Positions 5,494 through 10,587 of a stretch of 10,587 bases of DNA are shown one piece after another. The stretch spans positions 1 through 10,587 of the forward strand of contig CAKUSI010000113.1 of assembly GCA_934678955.1 (NCBI GenBank). Reading direction: 5' to 3'. This DNA comes from an uncultured Austwickia sp. Lineage in GTDB: Bacteria > Actinomycetota > Actinomycetes > Actinomycetales > Dermatophilaceae. The position numbers were made by a program, and so were the translations under genes. Each line of letters starts with the position of its first letter. Position 1 is the first letter of the stretch. Below the pieces are notes generated by a model, which had not been told where the DNA came from, ran no database searches, and saw nothing but the letters and a program-made list of their open reading frames with translations.

Positions 5494-6999
5494 TCACGCG
5501 AGCAGCGCCACCCAGGCACCGGTCGCGTCGGCGCCCAGCGTGAGCAGGGCGGCGGCGTCGGAGACGAGGTCGATCGCACCATCCACCCCGGCGAACTGCG
5601 CGCTGGGATGGGGCATGGGTCTGCGCAGTGTCCCTGTGGCCAGGTCGTATTCCGCGACAGCGCCTGGTGTGTTTCCGACCGGGATCAGGACCGTATGGGG
5701 GGTGCAGGCGGCCGTGCGCGGCGCCGTGCCAGGCAACGGCATCTCCCATCGGGTCTCTCCCGTTGCGGGGCCGACGGCACGCAGGGTCTGTGTCTCTCTC
5801 GCGCCGCTGGTCAGCACCAGTTGCCCCGCGCAGGCCGCCAGGGGCTGCCCTCCCGGCAGTGACCAGGAGCGGCCGGCGGCTCCCGGGGCGGGGGTCGCTT
5901 TCAACGTGGCGTGGCCGCCCTCGTGGCCGAATCGACGAGTCAGCGTGGGGAGCACGACGCTGTCGTCCGACGCGGAGACTGCCACGGGCGTCCCCCGGCG
6001 CCCACCTCCGTCTTCGCCCACCGGGCCGTCTGCGTCGGCCCATCGCTCGCCGCCCGTGTCGAACAACGGCCACCCGCGGGCGAACCCGACGACGGCGCCG
6101 AGGGGGCGATTACGGGCGAGCGCGCCGTCCCGGTCATCGACGATGAGGGCGGCGCCGTCGACGGTGGCCTGCTCGACCACGACCGCACTGCCGGACGTCC
6201 TGGGACGCCCCGGCGTCGTCCCGGCGGCGGCGAGGTAGCTCCGGGACCATCGGGCCGTCCCCGCGGCGTCCCAGCGAGTCAGGATGACTTCAGTGGCCGC
6301 GCTCGAGGGCGTGGCGGCGACACTGACGAACCCGCTCGGATCGGCCCCGAGCGCGCTGGGTCGGCCGGCGAGGTCGACACGTCGGCGGAGGGTCCCGTCC
6401 TCACCGACGGCGACGAGTCGTCCCGCGTGCTCGAGCCGTTCCAGACAGGCGATGTCGCCGCCGGGTGTTCGCGCGCAATCGGCGACGTCGCCGAAAGCGG
6501 GCCCGCGCCAGCGGATGTGCCCCGTGGCCACGTCCACGCCCGCGAGGCGCGCGATCGGCTCCCCGACGGCGGGGCCCTGCGGGCGGACGGCCTCCGCCAG
6601 GACCACCACGAAGGCGGGGGAGGCGCCCGAAGACCCCGCCGTGGTGGCGACGGAGGGGCCGCTCGGCCCCTCGGCCGCGAGGGGGGCGGGCGGGGTCGGC
6701 ACCACCCGCAGGCGAGATGGGGTCGAGGTGTGTTCGCCGAGGACGTCGGCGGCGGTCACCATCCAGCGCACGGCGCGCGGCTGCGCGGTGGCCGGGACCA
6801 GCCCGGAGGTGCTCGGCGGCAGCGGGGCGAGGTCGGTCGCGACGAAGTGACCGGGGTCGGCCTCGGCCGACGGGACTCGCTGCCAGGCCCAGTGGGTCGC
6901 GAGCGCACCCACCAGCATCGCGGCACACAGCCCGCTGGCCGCGAGGCGGCGCCCCCGGCGCCCGCCGGGGGTCTCGTCCGAGCGCGCGTCCTTCCCCAC
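5494..6999 (-). CDS. Membrane-anchored PQQ-like beta-propeller repeat protein
   Basis: This protein of about 501 residues has an Arg-rich cytoplasmic N-terminus, one membrane helix at about 18-38 (LAASGLCAAMLVGALATHWAW) and a large extracytoplasmic region. That region carries PQQ-type repeat phrases such as DVATGHIRW (156-164), PATGETRWEM (411-420) and YDLATGTLRR (451-460), spaced among short beta strands. This predicts a beta-propeller, possibly imperfect. Cysteines at 175, 185, 390 and 432 could form disulfides. Such folds bind partners or cofactors, but no quinone-dependent dehydrogenase motif is seen and the role is unknown. GTG 6999 has GAGG five bases upstream; GTG 7005 two codons earlier is an alternative. 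The same frame stays open far upstream, but that part lies antisense to the peptidase and dikinase and is not coding. It is convergent with the lipoprotein gene and divergent from the peptidase gene. Confidence 0.75.
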   Translation of the reverse strand: MGKDARSDETPGGRRGRRLAASGLCAAMLVGALATHWAWQRVPSAEADPGHFVATDLAPLPPSTSGLVPATAQPRAVRWMVTAADVLGEHTSTPSRLRVVPTPPAPLAAEGPSGPSVATTAGSSGASPAFVVVLAEAVRPQGPAVGEPIARLAGVDVATGHIRWRGPAFGDVADCARTPGGDIACLERLEHAGRLVAVGEDGTLRRRVDLAGRPSALGADPSGFVSVAATPSSAATEVILTRWDAAGTARWSRSYLAAAGTTPGRPRTSGSAVVVEQATVDGAALIVDDRDGALARNRPLGAVVGFARGWPLFDTGGERWADADGPVGEDGGGRRGTPVAVSASDDSVVLPTLTRRFGHEGGHATLKATPAPGAAGRSWSLPGGQPLAACAGQLVLTSGARETQTLRAVGPATGETRWEMPLPGTAPRTAACTPHTVLIPVGNTPGAVAEYDLATGTLRRPMPHPSAQFAGVDGAIDLVSDAAALLTLGADATGAWVALLA

Positions 7000-7158
7000 G
7001 CCCACCTCATCGGCGTGCGGTCTTCCCGCCCAAGCGGACCCGCGATCTACGACCCAGTGGTTAGGCCTGTCCGACACCGCCAGATCGGACGCTGGCCCGA
7101 GCGCGCGCCGCGGCGACGACCCGGCGTTTCGCACGGGACCGGCCGTACAGTGACCGCC
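7000..7158. other. Divergent promoter region between propeller and peptidase genes
   Basis: A 6-bp inverted repeat, GTCCGA (7069-7074) and TCGGAC (7085-7090), lies mid-region. On the minus strand, CGGACA and TAGATC about 18 bases apart form a weak promoter candidate for the propeller gene. No gene is seen. Confidence 0.35.
7146..7151 (+). promoter_or_regulatory. -10 element (TACAGT) implying a leaderless mRNA for the peptidase
   Basis: TACAGT fits the actinobacterial TAnnnT pattern and sits seven bases before the ATG at 7159, so transcription would begin at about 7158-7159, on the start codon itself. No Shine-Dalgarno sequence precedes the ATG, which agrees with a leaderless message. No clear -35 hexamer is present. 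Confidence 0.55.
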
Positions 7159-8484
7159 ATGACCCACCCTGAGGTGGCCGACGCGAGGGACCCGCTGACA
7201 TCGTTGTGCGCGTTCATCGACGCCGCGCCGTCCCCATACCACGCGGTGGACGCCGCGCGCGCCCTCCTGACCACCGCCGGATACCGGGAGTTGGACGAAT
7301 GCCGGCCGTGGCCGGGTGAGCCCGGCCGCTACCTGGTGGTGCGCGACGGGAGCCTGGCCGCCTGGTCCACCGAGGCCCTCGACGGGGCTCCCGTGGCCGG
7401 CCGGACCCCGCGGGTGCGCGTGATCGCCGCGCACACCGACAGCCCGAACCTGCGGGTCAAGCCCCAGCCGCGCATCGCCCGCCTCGGCTGGGACCAGCTC
7501 GGCGTCGAGGTGTACGGGGGAGTCCTGCTCAACTCGTGGCTGGACCGTGACCTCGGGCTGTCCGGTCGGGTGTCGCTCCGGGACGGTGCCGCCCCGCTCG
7601 GCGTGAGTGGTCGGCTGTGGCGTACGGATTCCCCGATCTTGCGGATCCCGCAGCTCGCGATCCACCTGGATCGGCAGGTGCACAGCGAGGGGCTGCGGCT
7701 GAACCCCCAGACGCACATCACGCCGGTGTGGGGCGCGACCGGGGGCGGCCCGCAGTTTCGCGACTGGCTCGCCGAACAGCTCCAGGTGGAACCACGGGAC
7801 GTGCTCGGCTGGGACGTGATGACGCACGACCTCACGCCGTCGCGACGCGTCGGCCGCGAAGGAGACCTGGTGTCGGCGCCGCGGCTGGACAACCTGGCCA
7901 GTTGCTACGCGGCGGTGCGGGCGCTGCTGGGGTGGACCTCCGACGAGTCGGAACCGGTGGTGCCGATGATCGTGCTCTACGACCACGAGGAGATCGGCTC
8001 GCTGACCCGCGCGGGCGCGGGCGGTGCGTTCCTGACCTCCGTGTGGGAGCGGGTCGTCGCGTGCCTCGGCGGGGACCGCGGCGACGCGCTGGCCTCGATG
8101 GCAGGCGGGCTGGTCTGCTCGGCGGACATGGCCCACGCGGTCCACCCCAACTATGCGGAAAGGCACGAGCCGGAGCACCTGCTGACGGTCGGCGGCGGGG
8201 TGGCGCTGAAGGTCAACGTCTCGGGCCGCTACGCGACCGACGCGCTCGGCGGGGCCGTGGCCGCTCTGGCGGCGGAGCGGGCGGGTGTCGGCGTCCAGGC
8301 TTTCGTCACCCGGGGGGACATGCCCTGCGGCTCGACGATCGGGCCCGTGACAGCGGCCCGGACCGGCGCCACGACCCTCGATGTCGGCGCGCCCATGCTC
8401 GCGATGCACTCCTCGCGGGAGATGGCGGGGGCGCGGGATCTGATCGACTACGTAGCGTTCACCGGGGCTCTCTTGGCGGGTTGA
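7159..8484 (+). CDS. apeB: M18-family zinc aminopeptidase (aspartyl aminopeptidase type)
   Basis: This 441-residue cytoplasmic enzyme removes N-terminal amino acids from peptides, in this family often acidic residues, and supports peptide turnover. The dinuclear zinc site of M18 peptidases is complete: His92 in AAHTDSPNLRVKP, bridging Asp244 in SAPRLDNLASC, catalytic Glu277 and zinc-binding Glu278 in YDHEEIGS, Asp323 in CSADMAHAVHPNY, and His417 in MHSSREMAG. GDMPCGSTIGP (about 389-399) is a further family hallmark. Length matches the family (about 420-450), so the gene is intact. ATG 7159 is preferred because a -10 element lies seven bases upstream; an in-frame GTG at 7150 would add three residues but falls partly inside that element. 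It stands divergent from the propeller gene, with the dikinase 120 bases downstream on the same strand. Exact residue preference (Asp/Glu or broader) cannot be read from sequence. Confidence 0.93.
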   Translation: MTHPEVADARDPLTSLCAFIDAAPSPYHAVDAARALLTTAGYRELDECRPWPGEPGRYLVVRDGSLAAWSTEALDGAPVAGRTPRVRVIAAHTDSPNLRVKPQPRIARLGWDQLGVEVYGGVLLNSWLDRDLGLSGRVSLRDGAAPLGVSGRLWRTDSPILRIPQLAIHLDRQVHSEGLRLNPQTHITPVWGATGGGPQFRDWLAEQLQVEPRDVLGWDVMTHDLTPSRRVGREGDLVSAPRLDNLASCYAAVRALLGWTSDESEPVVPMIVLYDHEEIGSLTRAGAGGAFLTSVWERVVACLGGDRGDALASMAGGLVCSADMAHAVHPNYAERHEPEHLLTVGGGVALKVNVSGRYATDALGGAVAALAAERAGVGVQAFVTRGDMPCGSTIGPVTAARTGATTLDVGAPMLAMHSSREMAGARDLIDYVAFTGALLAG

Positions 8485-8492
8485 GCGTCGTT

Positions 8493-8538
8493 CGCCGATC
8501 CCCTTGATCCAGCGCAACGTGGGGCAACGTGATCGGCG
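8493..8538. repeat. Inverted repeat with internal direct repeat between peptidase and dikinase genes
   Basis: CGCCGATC (8493-8500) pairs perfectly with GATCGGCG (8531-8538) across 30 bases. Inside, GCAACGTG occurs twice (8514-8521 and 8524-8531), 10 bases apart, about one helical turn. This could be a weak terminator for the peptidase gene or an operator for the dikinase gene. No T-tract follows the stem, which argues against simple intrinsic termination. Confidence 0.35.
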
Positions 8539-8559
8539 CCACTCGCCCATGCGCGGGCC

Positions 8560-8565
8560 TAGGCT
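8560..8565 (+). promoter_or_regulatory. Candidate -10 element (TAGGCT) for the dikinase gene
   Basis: TAGGCT fits TAnnnT and would start transcription near 8572, about 33 bases before the ATG and after the repeats at 8493-8538. No good -35 hexamer is visible, so confidence is low. Confidence 0.3.
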
Positions 8566-8604
8566 AAGGGCGATCCGACGTCTAGCGCAGCTGGGAAGGC
8601 ACTC

Positions 8605-10587
8605 ATGAGCAAGTTCGTGTACGGATTGGCCGAGGGCAACAAGGACATGAAGGATCTGCTGGGTGGCAAGGGCGCCAACCTGGCGGAGATGCACAACATG
8701 GGGATCCCTGTGCCGCCCACTTTCACGATCACTACTGAGGCGTGCAAGGCGTACCTCGCCCACGGGAGCGAGCCGGACGAGCTGTCGTGGGAGATCGACG
8801 ACCACATCCGTCGCCTCGAGGAGGCGACCGGCAAGAAGCTCGGGGACGCGGACGACCCTCTGCTGGTGTCCGTGCGCTCCGGGGCGAAGTTCTCCATGCC
8901 CGGCATGATGGAGACCGTCCTCAACATCGGGCTGAACGACACGTCGGTGAACGGCCTGGCCCAGGTGACCGGCAATGAGCGCTTCGCCTGGGACTCCTAC
9001 CGTCGCCTGCTGCAGATGTTCGGCAAGACCGTGCTCGACATCGAGGGTCACGCGTTCGAGGACGTGATGGACCAGGCGAAGAAGGCCAAGGGCACGACGT
9101 CCGACATGGACCTCGACGCTGCGGACTTCCGCAAGATCGTCACCGAGTTCGAGGCCATCATCAAGAAGGAGACGGGGCAGGACTTCCCGCAGGACCCCAA
9201 GGAGCAACTGCTCGAGTCCGTCCGCGCGGTGTTCCGGTCGTGGAACTCTGAGCGCGCGGTGCTCTACCGCCGCCAGGAGCGCATCCCCGCCGACCTGGGC
9301 ACCGCGGTCAACGTCTGCACGATGGTGTTCGGCAACCTGGGTGACACCTCCGGCACCGGCGTGGCGTTCACCCGCGACCCCGCCTCCGGGCACTCGGGCG
9401 TCTACGGCGATTACCTGGTCAACGCCCAGGGCGAGGACGTCGTCGCTGGTATCCGCAACACGATGCCCCTCGCGGAGCTGGAGAGCATCGACAAGCCTGC
9501 GTACGACGAGCTCATGGGCATCATGGGCACGCTGGAGCAGCACTACAAGGACCTGTGTGACATCGAGTTCACGGTCGAGAACAACAAGTTGTGGATGCTC
9601 CAGACCCGCGTCGGCAAGCGCACCGCCGCCGCGGCTTTCAAGATCGCCTGCCAGCTGGTCGACGAGGGCAAGATCTCTGAGGAAGAGGCGCTGCAGCGCG
9701 TCACCGGCGACCAGCTCGTCACGCTGATGTTCCCGACTTTCGACTCGTCCGCGACGAAGGAGCGGATCGCCAAGGGCATGAACGCCTCGCCGGGCGCGGC
9801 GGTCGGCGAGATCTGCTTCTCCAGCCCCGCGGCTGTCGAGGCGGCGGCTGAGGGCAAGCGGGTCATCCTGGTCCGTCGGGAGACCAACCCGGACGACCTG
9901 ACCGGCATGATCGCCGCGCAGGGCATCCTGACCAGCCGGGGCGGCAAGACCTCGCACGCGGCGGTCGTCGCCCGCGGCATGGGCAAGACCTGCGTCTGTG
10001 GCGCTGAGGAACTCGACATCGACACCCGCGGCGAGACCATGAAGCTCAAGGACGGGCGTGTCCTGAAGTCCGGTGACCTGATCTCCATCGACGGGACCAG
10101 CGGCGAGGTCTTCCTCGGCGAGGTCCCGGTGAGCGCACCTCCGGTGGTGCAGTACTTCGAGGGCACCCTGTCCCAGGAGCAGATCGAGGCCGACGAGCTG
10201 GTCCACGCGGTCGACCGCATCATGCGCACGGCGGACAGGCAGCGCGACCTCGGGGTGCGCGCCAACGCCGACACCGGCCCCGACGCGGCCCGGGCCCGCC
10301 GGTTCGGCGCGCAGGGCATCGGACTGTGCCGGACCGAGCACATGTTCCTCGGCGACCGCCGCCCGCTGGTGGAGAAGCTGATCCTCGCCGAGGGGGACGA
10401 CGAGCGCGAAGCAGCGCTCGCCGGGCTGGAGCCGCTCCAGAAGGGCGACTTCCTGGAGATCCTCGAGGCGATGGACGGTCTGCCCGTCGTGGTCCGCCTG
10501 CTCGACCCGCCGCTGCACGAGTTCCTCCCCAGCATCACCGAAGTGACCGCGCACCGCGCGGTGGTCGAGTCTCAGGGAGAGCGCCTC
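8605..10587 (+). CDS. ppdK: Pyruvate, phosphate dikinase, C-terminus cut by window edge
   Basis: The 661 visible codons cover about three quarters of an enzyme of usually 870-900 residues. It interconverts pyruvate, ATP and phosphate with phosphoenolpyruvate, AMP and pyrophosphate in the cytoplasm, and can serve gluconeogenesis or glycolysis. The N-terminal ATP-grasp domain shows LLGGKGANLAEM (18-29) and SVRSGAKFSMPGMMETVLN. The swivelling phosphohistidine domain shows SRGGKTSHAAVVARGMGK, with catalytic His451; Thr449, two residues before it, is the position that the PDRP regulatory protein phosphorylates in plant and bacterial enzymes. The C-terminal PEP/pyruvate barrel begins with GLCRTEHMF and LLDPPLHEFLP, then runs off the edge. 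GGGAAGG at 8593-8599 lies five bases before the ATG. No PDRP gene is visible in the window. The motif spacing and the TSH triad distinguish it from PEP synthase. Confidence 0.97.
   Translation, partial: MSKFVYGLAEGNKDMKDLLGGKGANLAEMHNMGIPVPPTFTITTEACKAYLAHGSEPDELSWEIDDHIRRLEEATGKKLGDADDPLLVSVRSGAKFSMPGMMETVLNIGLNDTSVNGLAQVTGNERFAWDSYRRLLQMFGKTVLDIEGHAFEDVMDQAKKAKGTTSDMDLDAADFRKIVTEFEAIIKKETGQDFPQDPKEQLLESVRAVFRSWNSERAVLYRRQERIPADLGTAVNVCTMVFGNLGDTSGTGVAFTRDPASGHSGVYGDYLVNAQGEDVVAGIRNTMPLAELESIDKPAYDELMGIMGTLEQHYKDLCDIEFTVENNKLWMLQTRVGKRTAAAAFKIACQLVDEGKISEEEALQRVTGDQLVTLMFPTFDSSATKERIAKGMNASPGAAVGEICFSSPAAVEAAAEGKRVILVRRETNPDDLTGMIAAQGILTSRGGKTSHAAVVARGMGKTCVCGAEELDIDTRGETMKLKDGRVLKSGDLISIDGTSGEVFLGEVPVSAPPVVQYFEGTLSQEQIEADELVHAVDRIMRTADRQRDLGVRANADTGPDAARARRFGAQGIGLCRTEHMFLGDRRPLVEKLILAEGDDEREAALAGLEPLQKGDFLEILEAMDGLPVVVRLLDPPLHEFLPSITEVTAHRAVVESQGERL

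Noticed and set aside
5911..7158. Plus-strand open frame extending the peptidase gene about 416 codons upstream
   Set aside because: It is antisense to the propeller gene and would bury the natural M18 N-terminus at 7159.
9543..10538. Minus-strand open frame of 331 codons opposite ppdK
   Set aside because: It is a Ser/Arg-rich shadow of a highly conserved enzyme gene, without any motif.
7006..10554. Upstream continuation of the minus-strand open frame that contains the propeller gene, totalling over 1,600 codons
   Set aside because: This part lies antisense to the M18 peptidase and ppdK, both with complete family motifs. Its translation is low-complexity, rich in Arg, His, Val and Asp, with no domain. 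Such frames are common opposite real genes at this GC content.

Overview
The window is very GC-rich DNA with strong third-position G/C preference, several GTG starts and TAnnnT-type -10 elements, which points to a high-GC actinobacterium. The genus cannot be named from this sequence. Because of the base bias, long open frames run opposite or across real genes (for example antisense to the peptidase and the dikinase). I treated these as shadows and chose genes by family motifs, ribosome-binding sites and junction logic.

Layout, left to right. (1) A VOC/glyoxalase-fold protein on the minus strand runs off the left edge. (2) A small one-helix membrane protein of unknown function (689-1267, +). 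(3) A minus-strand three-gene operon (4145 down to 1323) encodes an energy-coupling-factor transporter for nickel or cobalt: a fused M-N substrate-binding component, the Q transmembrane coupling protein and the O ATPase. (4) Divergent from it is an orphan ChvE-like sugar-binding lipoprotein (4389-5492, +). (5) A membrane-anchored PQQ-like repeat protein (5494-6999, -) follows, whose stop nearly touches the lipoprotein stop. (6) Divergent from that is an M18-family zinc aminopeptidase (7159-8484, +), probably read from a leaderless mRNA. (7) The first 661 codons of pyruvate, phosphate dikinase (8605 to the right edge, +) close the window.

The most informative signal is regulatory. A perfect 10-bp inverted repeat (4160-4188) lies just before the ribosome-binding site of the metal-transporter operon. 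Its core reads TTGCGA-N5-TTGCAA, which fits the motif I recall for Nur, the nickel-responsive Fur-family repressor of Streptomyces. With the M-N fusion and the N-terminal Met-His plus His67 metal ligands, it argues that this operon imports nickel under nickel repression. That substrate assignment is inference.

The genes otherwise look like ordinary chromosomal metabolism: metal uptake, peptide turnover and pyruvate/PEP interconversion. I see no mobile element, CRISPR array, tRNA, rRNA or toxin-antitoxin pair, and no clear multi-gene novel system. Leads worth following are the Nur-like operator, the nested inverted repeats beside it, and the orphan sugar-binding lipoprotein, which lacks an expected ligand-stacking aromatic.
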